The notes: generated by a model not told the origin, from the sequence alone. DNA of 64,000 nucleotides from Providencia rettgeri (GCF_001874625.1 NZ_CP017671.1:3286001-3350000); one strand, 5' to 3'; positions 11,307-24,231 are shown, counted from the stretch's first letter. Made by a program: numbers and translations.

Positions 11307-13139
11307 TTATTCTTTATACATAGTTTCAATTTCTAATTGGTAGCGCTCAGAAATAATTTTACGGCGCAACTTCAATGTGGGGGTTAATTCCCCTTGTTCC
11401 ATCGTAAAAGTAGTCGGTAATAAGGTAAAACGTTTAACTTGATGAAAATGTTCTACATTCTTTTGTAAGTCTTTTAAGCGGGACTCAAACAACGCCACAA
11501 TTTTTGAGTCTTTTAAGAGCTCTAAACGGTCACGATATTTCAAATTAATTGAATTAGCGTACTCTTCCAAACTGTCATAGCAAGGTACGATCAGCGCAGA
11601 AACAAATTTACGTGCATCAGCAATAACGGCTATATGTTCAATAAATTTGTCTTGCCCTAAAACGCCTTCAATCATTTGTGGAGCAATATACTTACCGTTA
11701 GACGTTTTCATTAAATCTTTCAGTCTATCTGTAATATAGAGGTTACCGTGGGCATCGATTTTCCCTGCATCCCCAGTTTTTAACCAACCATCAGATGTAA
11801 AAGTGTCTAAGGTCTCTATTGGCCGATTATAGTAGCCTTTCATGACGACAGGGCCTTTGACTTGAATTTCGTCATCTTTACCAATACGTACAGAGACTGC
11901 TGATAATGGTGTGCCAATAGACCCTAACGGGTATTTACCTTCTTCCCAGCAAGATACCGTGGCACAGGTTTCTGACATGCCGTATCCATATTTGATATCG
12001 ACACCTGCTGAAAGAAAAAAGGCAATCACGTCATCATCTAGACGAGCACCTGCTGCTGGCATAAAGCGAATTCGCCCACCTAAACCAGCACGAATTTTAC
12101 TCAATACTAGTTTATCTGCGAGAGGGAAAAGACCCCGGTTAAACAATGAAGGTTGGCGACCTTTTGCTATGGCATTGACGCGGCTTTTACCTAGCGAAAT
12201 TGCCCAGTTAAATAACCCCCTGCGTAACCACGGTTGTTTAGCCGCTTTACTTTGTACCGCGCTATACACTTTTTCATAGAAACGCGGTACCGCACACATG
12301 ACGGTTGGTTTAACATCGGCGAGAGCTTCACGTACATTGTTGGTATCGGTTAGATAAACATTTAAAGCCCCCACGTGCATCACATAAAAGCTCCAAGCAC
12401 GCTCAAACACATGGGAAAGCGGCAAGAAGCTCAAAGAAATATCATCCGCTGTTAATTTTAGCCGTTGGTCATGAAGGTACAATTGCGCCGCCATGTTGTA
12501 GTAGTCCAACATGACCCCCTTCGGCTCACCAGTGGTCCCTGATGTATAGATTATCGTAAATAAATCACTAAGATTATGCGCCGCAATACGGGCATCTAAC
12601 TCAGTTTGAAATTCAGGCTTAGCTTGAGACATAAATGCCGACAAATGCATCGTTTCTACGGAGCTACCGATCAGCTCCACGCTCTCATTCATCACGACAA
12701 TCATTTTTAACTGTGGACAAAGTGCTGGTAGCTGGCAAGCGACCTGATATTGAACGTCTTCCCCAACAAAAAGAATGTTGATATTTGCATCATTAACAAT
12801 ATAGGCTGCTTGCTCAACGCTACTGGTTGCATAAAGTGGAACGGTGACCGCCCTAATTTGCAAAGCCGCAAAGTCAACAAGCGACCAGTCCATACTGTTA
12901 TGAGCAAAGAGACCAATATTACCTTGCGTTGCAACTTGTAACGCCAAAAGGCGGCGAGAAATCGCAGAAGTGCGTTCACCAACCTCACTCCATGTTAACG
13001 AGCTTTGTTGCCCGCAATCCCATTGACTGAAAGCTATCCGGTTCGCTGACTCTTGTGCATTAATTCTGCTACGTAAGCGATTAACCAAGTGGTATGGATA
13101 TAGATTTTCAGTAATCAAAGTTAATTTCCTATCGGCCAT
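11307..13139 (-). CDS. AMP-forming long-chain acyl-CoA synthetase family protein
   Basis: ANL-superfamily adenylating enzyme of about 610 residues. The ATP motif TIIYTSGTTGEPKGV (about residue 190), the YGYGMSETCA motif and the SDGWLKTGDAGKID hinge are present. Length and motifs fit the FadD15/eukaryotic ACSL-like branch that activates long-chain fatty acids rather than classic FadD, so the substrate is inferred. ATG at 13139 is preferred over the TTG two codons earlier; neither has a strong ribosome binding site. It sits between ilvI and leuO, where E. coli has no gene, so this is a lineage-specific insertion in a conserved block. Confidence 0.85.
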   Translation of the reverse strand: MADRKLTLITENLYPYHLVNRLRSRINAQESANRIAFSQWDCGQQSSLTWSEVGERTSAISRRLLALQVATQGNIGLFAHNSMDWSLVDFAALQIRAVTVPLYATSSVEQAAYIVNDANINILFVGEDVQYQVACQLPALCPQLKMIVVMNESVELIGSSVETMHLSAFMSQAKPEFQTELDARIAAHNLSDLFTIIYTSGTTGEPKGVMLDYYNMAAQLYLHDQRLKLTADDISLSFLPLSHVFERAWSFYVMHVGALNVYLTDTNNVREALADVKPTVMCAVPRFYEKVYSAVQSKAAKQPWLRRGLFNWAISLGKSRVNAIAKGRQPSLFNRGLFPLADKLVLSKIRAGLGGRIRFMPAAGARLDDDVIAFFLSAGVDIKYGYGMSETCATVSCWEEGKYPLGSIGTPLSAVSVRIGKDDEIQVKGPVVMKGYYNRPIETLDTFTSDGWLKTGDAGKIDAHGNLYITDRLKDLMKTSNGKYIAPQMIEGVLGQDKFIEHIAVIADARKFVSALIVPCYDSLEEYANSINLKYRDRLELLKDSKIVALFESRLKDLQKNVEHFHQVKRFTLLPTTFTMEQGELTPTLKLRRKIISERYQLEIETMYKE

Positions 13140-13145
13140 TATCAA

Positions 13146-13481
13146 TATAAGTTGCTCGGTTTGCTCACAAGCACTTAGCTATCTTACAATTTCAGCTTAC
13201 AACTGTTAGCTGAATATTCGAAGTGTATCGACTAAAGGGAAGCGTGGAAAGCATTTATATGTAAATTTTTTGCAAATGTTATATGCACTACAAAACTCAT
13301 CATAGTTCTCACTATAATGAGTTAGTTATGCTGTTGTAGTGCCTATTCTGTTTTATAGGTAGTTTTTAGAAGGGAGATTAATCGTGCTTGTTAATACCCT
13401 TTAGCTGCATTGGCCTCACCCTGACAACTGACTGAAAACCATTACGTCTGTTCCTCTAGCTTTAGTTAACGCCCAAAATAA
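13146..13481. other. Spacer between leuO and the acyl-CoA ligase gene
   Basis: About 335 bp. A weak hairpin with CCTAT/ATAGG arms followed by GTTTTT lies near 13340-13370 on the plus strand, with no known gene upstream of it on that strand. Nothing else that I can support. Confidence 0.35.
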
Positions 13482-14450
13482 TTATGCCGCTGCCGCCTGC
13501 TCAGTTAGCCCTGCAATCATTTGGTTGAATTGAGACTTCATCCATTGGTGGCCTTTATCCCTTGCCGTTGACTCGTGCCACGTTAAATAACAAGGGCGTG
13601 TGTTATTTTCCCACGGTAATGTTAGCGAACGTAATTTGAATTGACCTGAGTAATGTTCAACCAACCATTTTGGTGCAAATGCCACTAAATCAGTTTGAGC
13701 AACAATATTAAGCACGCTGTTTAAATCAGTTCCTTGATAACTCACGTTGTCAGATAATTCAGTATTATAATAATAAGGCTTACTGAATGAGCCAATATTA
13801 TCCATAGCAACAATAGCATGACGCTCATTGTTTATTTCAATAGCAGAAATAGTATTTCCAATACGAGGGTGATGGTTTGATGCAACTAATACTAATTCAT
13901 CATCAAATAAAATTTGTTGTTGATATTCGGGTTTTTCGAATTGGCTATAGCCAAGGAAAAAATCTATTTCTTGATATTTTAATTGATGAGCAATGTTGTT
14001 ATCCATAAATGAATGAATAAAAATATTAATATTAGGTGATACTATTTTAAATTTCGCGACAATAATTGCAGCTAAGCGAATATCTAATGGAGAACAAATA
14101 GACAAATTAAACATTCGTTCGCTATCTTGTGGGTCAAACCCCGCGCCAGGTAATTCATTATGTACTAACTGCAACGCTTGCCTAACGGGGCCAAACAACT
14201 GTTTAGCACGAGATGTTGGTTGAATACCCCGACCATACCGAACAAACAGCTCATCATTAAACATGGATTTTAAACGAGAAACCGCATTACTTACAGCGGG
14301 TTGAGACATCCCTAAAACTTGAGCCGCTTTTGTCACGTTTTGCATCTGCATGACAACATCAAAAACCGTTAATAAGTTTAAATCAACATTACGCAAATGA
14401 ATATCACCATTGTCTTTTTTGGCTGTTAAAATCGTATCAAAATCAGTCAT
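13482..14450 (-). CDS. leuO: LysR-type regulator LeuO
   Basis: LTTR of 322 residues that antagonises H-NS silencing and controls stress, CRISPR and porin genes in enterobacteria. The N-terminal winged HTH is very close to E. coli LeuO (LRNVDLNLLTVFDVVMQ, AAQVLGMSQPAVSNAVSRLK, DELFVRYGRGIQPT), as is ARDKGHQWM near the C-terminus. The effector-binding domain is more divergent. The ATG at 14450 has GGAG upstream. It is divergent from leuL, as in E. coli. Confidence 0.93.
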   Translation of the reverse strand: MTDFDTILTAKKDNGDIHLRNVDLNLLTVFDVVMQMQNVTKAAQVLGMSQPAVSNAVSRLKSMFNDELFVRYGRGIQPTSRAKQLFGPVRQALQLVHNELPGAGFDPQDSERMFNLSICSPLDIRLAAIIVAKFKIVSPNINIFIHSFMDNNIAHQLKYQEIDFFLGYSQFEKPEYQQQILFDDELVLVASNHHPRIGNTISAIEINNERHAIVAMDNIGSFSKPYYYNTELSDNVSYQGTDLNSVLNIVAQTDLVAFAPKWLVEHYSGQFKLRSLTLPWENNTRPCYLTWHESTARDKGHQWMKSQFNQMIAGLTEQAAAA

Positions 14451-15154
14451 TTTTTACTCCACTAAATATATTTATCATTTTTCATTAATGAAAAGGCTCA
14501 TTCATCGAGAAAAAACCGACGAATATATAAATTCATTAAATATTATGTTTAAAACAACTTATAGATAATAAGTCATTTCGCTTTCCCTGCATTTATTAAA
14601 ACGACGTTTATATTATTTTACCCATTAATTAGATTCACAGTATAAATATCATTATTAAAACGTAAATATTCACTAAAGTAATGAATGATGGTTACTTATT
14701 AAGCGAACAATCACTCTCAGTAAAAATAATAAAACAATTTGTGAAAGAAATCATAATAAATCGTGTGTGAATTCAAGAAATATTCGCATTATCAGATTAT
14801 TTTTTAATTATATATTTATTAGATAATTAATTTAATTGAAAACCATCAGTGAACATGATTCATTTCCCTCTTTTAATCCATCACCCACATACAAAAACAA
14901 AGAAATAGTTAAAAAACAATAGATTACATGAATCAATCCGCACAACTATTTCACCAAAAGAATTTTACCCTTATTTCAGCCAGTAAATATAGGTAAAAAC
15001 GTCATATAAATTATAAAATTTAGTCACAACCCCTAGTTTTTAGAGGTAATTCATGATTGGTAAAAATATGTGAAAAATCTAAGATTGACATTAACCATGA
15101 GATCACGTATCAATAAATACAGTTAATTAAGCAACACAAGAGAGACAGTTTAAA
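14451..15154. other. leuO-leuL divergent regulatory region
   Basis: About 700 bp of very AT-rich sequence between divergent leuO and leuL. In E. coli the equivalent region carries H-NS/LeuO/StpA binding sites and relays supercoiling between promoters. The composition here is compatible, but single sites are not assignable by eye. No ORF worth calling. Confidence 0.5.
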
Positions 15155-15232
15155 ATGATGTTTTCTATCCGCCTACTAAGCCTACTACTACTCGCATTAA
15201 ACTTGCGCGGTATGCTTATGGACGGAAAATAG
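15155..15232 (+). CDS. leuL: leu operon leader peptide LeuL
   Basis: A 25-codon ORF (MMFSIRLLSLLLLALNLRGMLMDGK) lies directly before the attenuator. It holds the run Leu-Leu-Ser-Leu-Leu-Leu-Leu, with five of these leucines using the rare CUA codon, so ribosome stalling would sense charged leucyl-tRNA. AGAGA precedes the start. It is followed by the attenuator at 15258 and then leuA, the classic leu attenuation layout. Confidence 0.9.
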   Translation: MMFSIRLLSLLLLALNLRGMLMDGK

Positions 15233-15257
15233 CAAGACACTGTCCACAAACATTAAG

Positions 15258-15283
15258 AACCCGCGCAACCCGCGGGTTTTTTT
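15258..15283 (+). terminator. leu attenuator
   Basis: AACCCGCG and CGCGGGTT form an 8-bp stem followed by seven T, located 26 bp after the leuL stop and about 70 bp before leuA. Position and structure fit the leucine-responsive attenuator that terminates when leucyl-tRNA is plentiful. Confidence 0.88.
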
Positions 15284-15351
15284 ATGCCTGCGGCTTTAAA
15301 AGAACATAACGATTGGTTTAATAAAATAAAATTCGAGATGAGGAACACAAT

Positions 15352-18020
<2,669 letters not shown>

Positions 18021-18021
18021 C

Positions 18022-19425
18022 ATGGCTAAGACTTTATATCAAAAATTATATGACGCGCACGTTATTCGGGAAGTCGAAAATGAAACCCCGTTAATTTATA
18101 TCGACCGCCATCTGGTACATGAAGTGACTTCTCCTCAAGCTTTTGATGGGTTAAGAACTAAAAACCGCCCGTTACATCAGCCGAGTAAGACCTTTGCTAC
18201 TATGGATCATAACGTTTCGACACAAACAAAAGATATCAATGCTTGTGGCGATATGGCTCGCATCCAAATGCAAGAATTAATGAAAAACTGCCAAGAGTTT
18301 GGTGTGACTTTATATGATTTAAATCACCCATATCAAGGTATTGTCCATGTGATGGGCCCTGAGCAAGGGATCACCCTGCCTGGAATGACAATTGTCTGCG
18401 GTGACTCCCATACGGCAACACATGGAGCATTTGGTGCGTTAGCTTTTGGGATTGGAACTTCTGAAGTTGAACACGTTATGGCAACTCAAACGCTGAAACA
18501 AGCGCGTGCCAAAACCATGAAAATTGAAGTTGTCGGTAAAGCCCCAGCAGGGATTACAGCAAAAGACATCGTATTAGCTATCATTGGGACGACGGGTAGC
18601 GCAGGTGGTACAGGCTATATTGTTGAATTTTGTGGTGAAGCCATCGAAAATTTAAGCATGGAAGGCCGTATGACGGTGTGCAACATGGCTATCGAATTAG
18701 GTGCTAAAGCTGGGATCATCGCACCAGATGAAACCACCTTCAATTATATAAAAGGGCGCCAGTTTGCACCTAAAGGCCAACAATGGGATGACGCAGTCGA
18801 ATATTGGAAAACGTTGAAAACAGATGATGATGCTAAATTTGATAAGGTCATCACTATTCAAGCAAGTAGCATCGCACCACAAGTTACTTGGGGAACCAAC
18901 CCAGGGCAAGTTATTGCTATCAATCAGCCTATCCCTGCACCTGAGTCATTTGCAGACCCAGTTGAACGCGCATCTGCAGAAAAAGCGTTGGCTTATATGG
19001 GGTTACAATCAGGCATTAAATTATCAGATGTAAAAATTGATAAAGTGTTTATTGGCTCATGTACCAACTCACGGATTGAAGATTTACGGGCAGCGGCTGC
19101 AATTGCTAAAGGTAAAAAAGTCGCAGACGGTGTTCAAGCGATTGTGGTTCCGGGTTCTGGTCCTGTTAAAGCACAAGCTGAACAAGAAGGTTTAGATAAA
19201 ATTTTTATTGATGCCGGTTTTGAATGGCGCTTACCGGGCTGTTCAATGTGTTTAGCCATGAATAATGACCGTTTAAATCCAGGTGAACGCTGTGCATCAA
19301 CCAGTAACCGTAACTTTGAAGGTCGCCAAGGTCGTGCTGGTCGTACACATTTAGTTAGCCCAGCGATGGCTGCTGCCGCAGCGATTAATGGCCATTTTGC
19401 TGACGTTCGCGACATTCAAATTTAA
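18022..19425 (+). CDS. leuC: 3-isopropylmalate dehydratase large subunit LeuC
   Basis: Aconitase-family subunit that holds a [4Fe-4S] cluster; with LeuD it isomerises 2- to 3-isopropylmalate. The start [14 protein letters not shown] at 18022 is the family start. Cluster cysteines are in the [16 protein letters not shown] region and in [13 protein letters not shown]. The substrate motif [13 protein letters not shown] is at about residue 130. It has 467 residues. Confidence 0.97.
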   Translation: MAKTLYQKLYDAHVIREVENETPLIYIDRHLVHEVTSPQAFDGLRTKNRPLHQPSKTFATMDHNVSTQTKDINACGDMARIQMQELMKNCQEFGVTLYDLNHPYQGIVHVMGPEQGITLPGMTIVCGDSHTATHGAFGALAFGIGTSEVEHVMATQTLKQARAKTMKIEVVGKAPAGITAKDIVLAIIGTTGSAGGTGYIVEFCGEAIENLSMEGRMTVCNMAIELGAKAGIIAPDETTFNYIKGRQFAPKGQQWDDAVEYWKTLKTDDDAKFDKVITIQASSIAPQVTWGTNPGQVIAINQPIPAPESFADPVERASAEKALAYMGLQSGIKLSDVKIDKVFIGSCTNSRIEDLRAAAAIAKGKKVADGVQAIVVPGSGPVKAQAEQEGLDKIFIDAGFEWRLPGCSMCLAMNNDRLNPGERCASTSNRNFEGRQGRAGRTHLVSPAMAAAAAINGHFADVRDIQI

Positions 19426-19436
19426 GGGGAAAAGCA

Positions 19437-20039
19437 ATGGAAAAATTAATTACCCACGTAGGCATTGTTGCTCCTTTAGATGCCGCAAACGTTGATACTG
19501 ATGCCATTATTCCTAAGCAATTTTTGCAGAAAGTTACTCGTACTGGTTTTGGTCAACATCTGTTTAATGACTGGCGTTTTTTAGATGAAAATGGCCAGCA
19601 GCCCAACCCTGATTTTGTCTTGAACAAACCCGTGTTTAAAGGCGCAAGTATTTTACTGGCGCGTGAAAATTTCGGTTGCGGCTCTTCTCGTGAACATGCT
19701 CCATGGGCACTGACTGACTTTGGCATTCAAGTCGTTATCGCCCCAAGTTTCGCCGATATTTTTTATGGCAACTCGTTCAATAACCAATTATTGCCAATCA
19801 AATTAAGCGAACAAGAAGTGGATGAAATGTTTAACTATGTGAACAGCCATGAAGGTTGCCAGTTCACTGTTGATTTAGAAGCGCAAACAGTCACAGCAGG
19901 CGATAAAACGTATCATTTTGAGATTGATAGTTTCCGCCGTCATTGCATGATGAATGGGTTGGACAGTATTGGGCTGACGCTGCAACACGTCGACCAAATT
20001 AAAGATTACGAGCAGAATATCCCCTCTTTTATGCAATAA
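19437..20039 (+). CDS. leuD: 3-isopropylmalate dehydratase small subunit LeuD
   Basis: Swivel-domain partner of LeuC. It has 200 residues, starts [28 protein letters not shown] and carries the substrate-binding motif [16 protein letters not shown]. The gene lies 11 bp after leuC and is the last gene of the operon; a hairpin with a short T run follows at 20048. Confidence 0.97.
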   Translation: MEKLITHVGIVAPLDAANVDTDAIIPKQFLQKVTRTGFGQHLFNDWRFLDENGQQPNPDFVLNKPVFKGASILLARENFGCGSSREHAPWALTDFGIQVVIAPSFADIFYGNSFNNQLLPIKLSEQEVDEMFNYVNSHEGCQFTVDLEAQTVTAGDKTYHFEIDSFRRHCMMNGLDSIGLTLQHVDQIKDYEQNIPSFMQ

Positions 20040-20047
20040 ACCCGTCT

Positions 20048-20074
20048 CTACGCCTACTTCAGTAGGCGTAGTTT
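20048..20074 (+). terminator. Probable leu operon terminator
   Basis: CTACGCCTAC-TTCA-GTAGGCGTAG is a perfect 10-bp stem with a tetraloop, 9 bp after leuD, followed by only three T. The weak T run makes the terminator call less certain than the hairpin itself. Confidence 0.65.
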
Positions 20075-20120
20075 CACGATATAAAGTGGAACATCCCCTC
20101 ACTAACGCCGTAAAGCCTCA

Positions 20121-21800
20121 TCATTCAAGACGAGGAACATCTTCAGAAGGCTTAAACCAAGCAGATTTAAAATCAAACCAGCCAAAGGTATTCATGCGAA
20201 CGCCACGCATTGTGCGTTGACCTTGTAATTCAAGCCAATGATGAAAAATAGGATGGAAAATTTGTGAGTCAATTAAACTTTCACACCAAGATTCAACGTC
20301 TAATTGGTGAGTTCTCCATAAACAAAGTTCATTTTCCAGTGTATTTCCAAGACATTGACGTAATAGCGGCATTTCATATAGGGTAGCAAAAATTGAAAAC
20401 TCCAGTGGCTTAAAAAAGTTTGCCGTGGCTAACCAAATATCGCTTGGCGCATCCCCATTAAACCAATCATCATAATCAATAATATTGATGTTAAGCTCAA
20501 CACCTTGTGTTTGTAGCACCCTTTTCATAATTTGGCTTATCGCATAAAACTCATGGTGATGATGATAAAAGGTGACTGTCAGTTCAGTTAGGTCAGCAGG
20601 TTTAGGAAATAAAGTCAGCATTTTGCTATGGTGCCAATGTAATAACAAACCATAAGCAGGCGCCCAGTGACGCTGGTAAAACGGCTCGCAATGAGCAAGT
20701 AAGTTTACTGGCGTTAAAAAGCTGCATAGCCACTTGCGGACATCTTCACGTTGAGCAATTTCTGAACGCTGATCCATCAGCAAGAAATAGCACCCCTCCT
20801 CCATGCGACTTTCCAATGAATCATTGTGATGTGTATCGCCATCCATTTTTAATGTGGTACACACCATTTGCTCTGATAGCTCAGGAACCACCCATATAGT
20901 CACTTCATCAAGTAGCGCTCGATAGCCAAAATAGCGGTCAAAAGCCGAAATAGTCAGTTTTTGTGGCAAGTTTTTTTCAACTTGGTAAGGGCCTGTACCG
21001 ATAGGGCAACGACTAAAATTTTCTATACTTTCCCATTCTTTAGGTAGAATAGCGGCATGATGGCTACCTAATAACCAAGGCAACTGCTTATCGGGCTTGC
21101 TGAGGGTGATATCAATGACATAAGGCTGGGGAGACGACACAGATTGAATATGAGAAAAAAGCGGCCAGCAGCTTTTTAAGCGTAATAGTGACGAAATGAT
21201 ATCATCTACCACCATTTCTCTTCCATGGTGAAAGTAAATTGCGGGGCGTAGATAAAAGCGCCATCGAGTATCACTAATGCTCTGCCAGTGATGTGCTAAA
21301 CCATCTTCGACTTCCCCTTTTTCCTCATTTATATGGGTTAACCCATTAAAAATTTGGCTCATTAAGTGAATTTCTGAGCGACGCATTGGCGCACCAGGTA
21401 AAAGCGCCGGAAAATCACGATAATAGATAATGCGTAGTAAGTTTTTACCTTGCCGATAACTGCGCTCTAATTCAGATAGTACCATTTGACGAATAGTTTC
21501 TTTATCACCGACAAGAGCCACCAGCTTTTCTATACTTTCCTCTTTTAGTAATTGCTCAGCCTGCGCCTGCTGTAACTCTAAGCCATTTACATGGAAGATT
21601 AACGTAGAGCGTTTACCTCGGCCTGATTCTGCTCGCCAACTAAGCCAACCATTAGATTGCATATTATTAAGTAGTGTACGAACGTGACGTCTAGAGCAAA
21701 ACAAGGTATCTGCAATATTTTGCAGAGTAGTTTCACTATCTTGCCCCTGAAAGTGTTGCCAAAGGCGGATGAATTGGTTTTGTAAGCGTGAATTAGACAT
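20121..21800 (-). CDS. sgrR: SgrR-type transcriptional regulator of glucose-phosphate stress
   Basis: A 559-residue fusion of an N-terminal winged-HTH DNA-binding domain (about 1-110, with CSRRHVRTLLNNMQSNGW) to a C-terminal solute-binding-protein-like domain (PAIYFHHGREMVVDDIISSLLRLK onward). This is the SgrR architecture; SgrR senses sugar-phosphate stress and activates the divergent sRNA gene sgrS. It is next to leuD as in E. coli, and an SgrS-like RNA is visible divergently. The sugar exporter gene setA is absent here. Confidence 0.88.
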   Translation of the reverse strand: MSNSRLQNQFIRLWQHFQGQDSETTLQNIADTLFCSRRHVRTLLNNMQSNGWLSWRAESGRGKRSTLIFHVNGLELQQAQAEQLLKEESIEKLVALVGDKETIRQMVLSELERSYRQGKNLLRIIYYRDFPALLPGAPMRRSEIHLMSQIFNGLTHINEEKGEVEDGLAHHWQSISDTRWRFYLRPAIYFHHGREMVVDDIISSLLRLKSCWPLFSHIQSVSSPQPYVIDITLSKPDKQLPWLLGSHHAAILPKEWESIENFSRCPIGTGPYQVEKNLPQKLTISAFDRYFGYRALLDEVTIWVVPELSEQMVCTTLKMDGDTHHNDSLESRMEEGCYFLLMDQRSEIAQREDVRKWLCSFLTPVNLLAHCEPFYQRHWAPAYGLLLHWHHSKMLTLFPKPADLTELTVTFYHHHHEFYAISQIMKRVLQTQGVELNINIIDYDDWFNGDAPSDIWLATANFFKPLEFSIFATLYEMPLLRQCLGNTLENELCLWRTHQLDVESWCESLIDSQIFHPIFHHWLELQGQRTMRGVRMNTFGWFDFKSAWFKPSEDVPRLE

Positions 21801-21861
21801 AAAAGAGGAACTCCGGCAAAAAATGCATCAATTTTAATTTTCTAAAACCAAGCGATAATAG

Positions 21862-21960
21862 TTAGCAGTAAGTAGCTCGTTTGGTTTGCATATTGCTGAC
21901 CAACTCCCCCATTTAGAGTAATGGTGTTTTATCACCAAGCCGGTTCGCCGGCTTTTTTTT
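21862..21960 (+). ncRNA. sgrS: Compact SgrS-like small RNA
   Basis: Divergent from sgrR, a GATAAT box (21854-21859) is followed by about 100 bp ending in two hairpins. The first, GGTGTTTTATCACC, is preceded by AGAGTAAT; E. coli SgrS has GAGTATTGGTGTAAAATCACC at this place, the ptsG-pairing and seed hairpin region. The second, AAGCCGG-TTCG-CCGGCTT plus eight T, is the terminator. The RNA is far shorter than the E. coli one (about 227 nt) and I see no sgrT frame. The 5' end is inferred. Confidence 0.65.
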
Positions 21961-22736
21961 GCCCTGTTTTTTCAGGCTTCACTCTCTCTTCCAATCAGAT
22001 ACTTGTGTTCGCCCCCAAGCTACCTTCCCTCGTCATCTCGCTATGGCGCAAACTATTTAGAGGTTAGCTATTTGTGTATTATTTATTATCGATATAGTCA
22101 CAATTCTACACTTCACTTAAATAATTATACCGTAAGAAACTCACTGGCAAGTAGTCTTTGAAAAGTAAATCATTCATAGTTATAAACAGCCAAAGCCAAT
22201 AATATGGATGTTATTCACTTTTTCTGTGGATATCTATGTTAACAACCCTATGGTAATCAGGGTATATCCCCAGCGCCTTTTTTTATCAAAAAAAAACAGA
22301 AACTAATAAACATTGGTAAATCAATCAAATAAAATCAAAAACACCACTTTATCCACTGGTTAATTTTTTAACTAAATCGCTTAGGAGTCTAACTGAACAA
22401 AGATCAAACAACGAGGTATTTATCCACAACATATGCGCTTAACTCACTCGTTTTTTGTGATAAACTTCAAAAAAAACGTTTCGTCAAGCCTGTAAATGCA
22501 CACAGTGCTCCCTATTTTTAACAGTTATCCAGAAATCCTGTGGATAACCTAGTGCATGATCCTGTGATTATCTTGGGAGGAACTTTAATAACCTCTAAAA
22601 TCGTTTTTAATATACGTAAATAACTAATGATATTATCATATATTTCATATAGTTAAAATTTATAGCTATAAAGTGTTATACTCACCTCATTCAGCAATTT
22701 ATTTTTGTTCGTTTTTTACACACTAATACCCAAATC
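21961..22736. promoter_or_regulatory. DnaA-box cluster upstream of mutH, probable DARS2
   Basis: This AT-rich 776-bp gap holds TGTGGATAT (22225), TTATCCACT (22349), perfect TTATCCACA (22420), TTATCCAGA (22525) and perfect TGTGGATAA (22539). The last two face each other with a 5-bp gap. In E. coli the DnaA-reactivating sequence DARS2 lies in the intergenic region next to mutH, so a homologue is the natural reading. Only two or three GATC sites are present and there are no oriC-type 13-mers, so it is not oriC. The IHF and Fis sites of DARS2 were not resolved by eye. Confidence 0.65.
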
Positions 22737-23423
22737 ATGATGCCATTTATACCACCGCAACCACCTGAAAACGAAGCAACCCTTATGAATAGGGCTCAAG
22801 CACTCGCGGGCTATACACTGGGTCAGCTCGCTCAAATAGCCAATATCCCAATTCCCCCTAATCTTAAACGAGACAAAGGTTGGGTTGGGATGTTATTGGA
22901 GTATTTTTTAGGTGCCAGCGCAGGTAGCAAAGCAGAACAAGATTTCGCTCATATTGGTATTGAATTAAAAACCATCCCAATTGACCGCCACGGCGTTCCA
23001 TTAGAAACCACCTTCGTTTCTGTAGCACCATTAACGGGCAACAGTGGTTTAACATGGGAAAATAGCCATGTACGCCGTAAGCTATCGCGAATTTTATGGT
23101 TCCCAATCGAGGGAGAAAGACAAATCCCTCTTGCCCAACGGCGCGTCGCTAACCCCTTAATTTGGAGCCCTTCTCCTTTTGAAGAACAATTGCTACGGCA
23201 AGATTGGGAGGAGTTAATGGACCTCATCGTGTTAGGTAAAGTAGAAACCATTACGGCACGGCATGGCCAAGTACTACAAATTCGCCCCAAAGCAGCAAAT
23301 AATAAAGCACTAACTGAAGCGATTGGTGAATTTGGTCAACCAATCATGACATTACCACGTGGTTTTTACCTTAAGAAAGATTTCACTGCGCCTTTATTAG
23401 CGCGGCATTTTAATCTTGCTTAA
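22737..23423 (+). CDS. mutH: DNA mismatch repair endonuclease MutH
   Basis: Nicks the unmethylated strand at hemimethylated GATC sites once activated by MutS-MutL. It has 228 residues. The restriction-enzyme-like active site is intact: E55 region, D69 and E76-L-K78 in [15 protein letters not shown]. Two adjacent ATGs (22737, 22740) make the exact start ambiguous by one codon. Adjacent to ygdQ, as in E. coli. Confidence 0.96.
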   Translation: MMPFIPPQPPENEATLMNRAQALAGYTLGQLAQIANIPIPPNLKRDKGWVGMLLEYFLGASAGSKAEQDFAHIGIELKTIPIDRHGVPLETTFVSVAPLTGNSGLTWENSHVRRKLSRILWFPIEGERQIPLAQRRVANPLIWSPSPFEEQLLRQDWEELMDLIVLGKVETITARHGQVLQIRPKAANNKALTEAIGEFGQPIMTLPRGFYLKKDFTAPLLARHFNLA

Positions 23424-23499
23424 CAACCCCCATCGCCTGTACCAAAGCAGACGATAAACAATTATCACTGTTTATTTATTTGATTTAGAAGGTACAAAG

Positions 23500-24231
23500 A
23501 TGTTTGAGTGGATATTGGACCCTAATGCGTGGATGGCACTGGCTACACTAACAATATTAGAAATTGTATTAGGCATAGATAATATTATTTTCCTCAGTAT
23601 TGTCGTCAGCAAGCTCCCTGCCCACCAACAAAATAGTGCAAGGCGCACTGGGCTGATAGCAGCAATGGTAATGCGTCTTGCGTTACTTGCCTCAATAGCT
23701 TGGTTATCACGACTCACCACACCACTTTTTAGCATTGCTGAGCATATGGTATCTGCCCGCGATTTAATCTTGTGTGCAGGAGGCATTTTTCTCATTTGGA
23801 AAGCTAGCCAAGAGATTTTCGACACTATTGAAGGGGAAGATGAGAATAGTTTTGCCAGTAAGCGCATTAGCTCATTTTGGGGGGCTATCGTACAAATTGC
23901 TTTGTTAGATATTATTTTTAGTCTAGATTCTGTGATCACGGCCGTTGGGCTGTCAGATCACTTATTCATCATGATGGCGGCGGTAATTATTGCAGTATTA
24001 ATTATGATGGTTGCCGCCAAACCTATTGGGGAGTTTGTTGACCGGTATCCGTCAGTGAAAATTTTAGCCTTATCCTTTTTAATATTAGTCGGTTTTACGC
24101 TGATACTCGAAAGCGTCCAAGTCCATGTATCAAAAGGCTATATTTACTTTGCTATGTTCTTTTCAATGGCAGTACAGGTACTTAATATTTTACGCAGTAA
24201 AAAATGGAAAACAAAACATCCCCCCCATTAA
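23500..24231 (+). CDS. ygdQ: TerC-family integral membrane protein YgdQ
   Basis: A 243-residue membrane protein with about seven hydrophobic segments. The TerC signature pair LEIVLGIDNIIFLSIV (near residue 20) and LLDIIFSLDSVITAVG (near 140) carries the acidic residues proposed to bind metal. TerC-type proteins are linked to manganese export and metalation of secreted enzymes; a role for YgdQ itself is not established. Follows mutH by 76 bp; possibly co-transcribed. Confidence 0.88.
   Translation: MFEWILDPNAWMALATLTILEIVLGIDNIIFLSIVVSKLPAHQQNSARRTGLIAAMVMRLALLASIAWLSRLTTPLFSIAEHMVSARDLILCAGGIFLIWKASQEIFDTIEGEDENSFASKRISSFWGAIVQIALLDIIFSLDSVITAVGLSDHLFIMMAAVIIAVLIMMVAAKPIGEFVDRYPSVKILALSFLILVGFTLILESVQVHVSKGYIYFAMFFSMAVQVLNILRSKKWKTKHPPH

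Noticed and set aside
11911-12279. 122-codon plus-strand ORF
   Set aside because: Antisense shadow of the acyl-CoA ligase gene; no independent signals.
22201-22560. DnaA boxes taken as the chromosomal origin oriC
   Set aside because: Too few GATC sites, no AT-rich 13-mers of the oriC type, and no mioC/mnmG neighbours; the mutH location fits DARS2 better.
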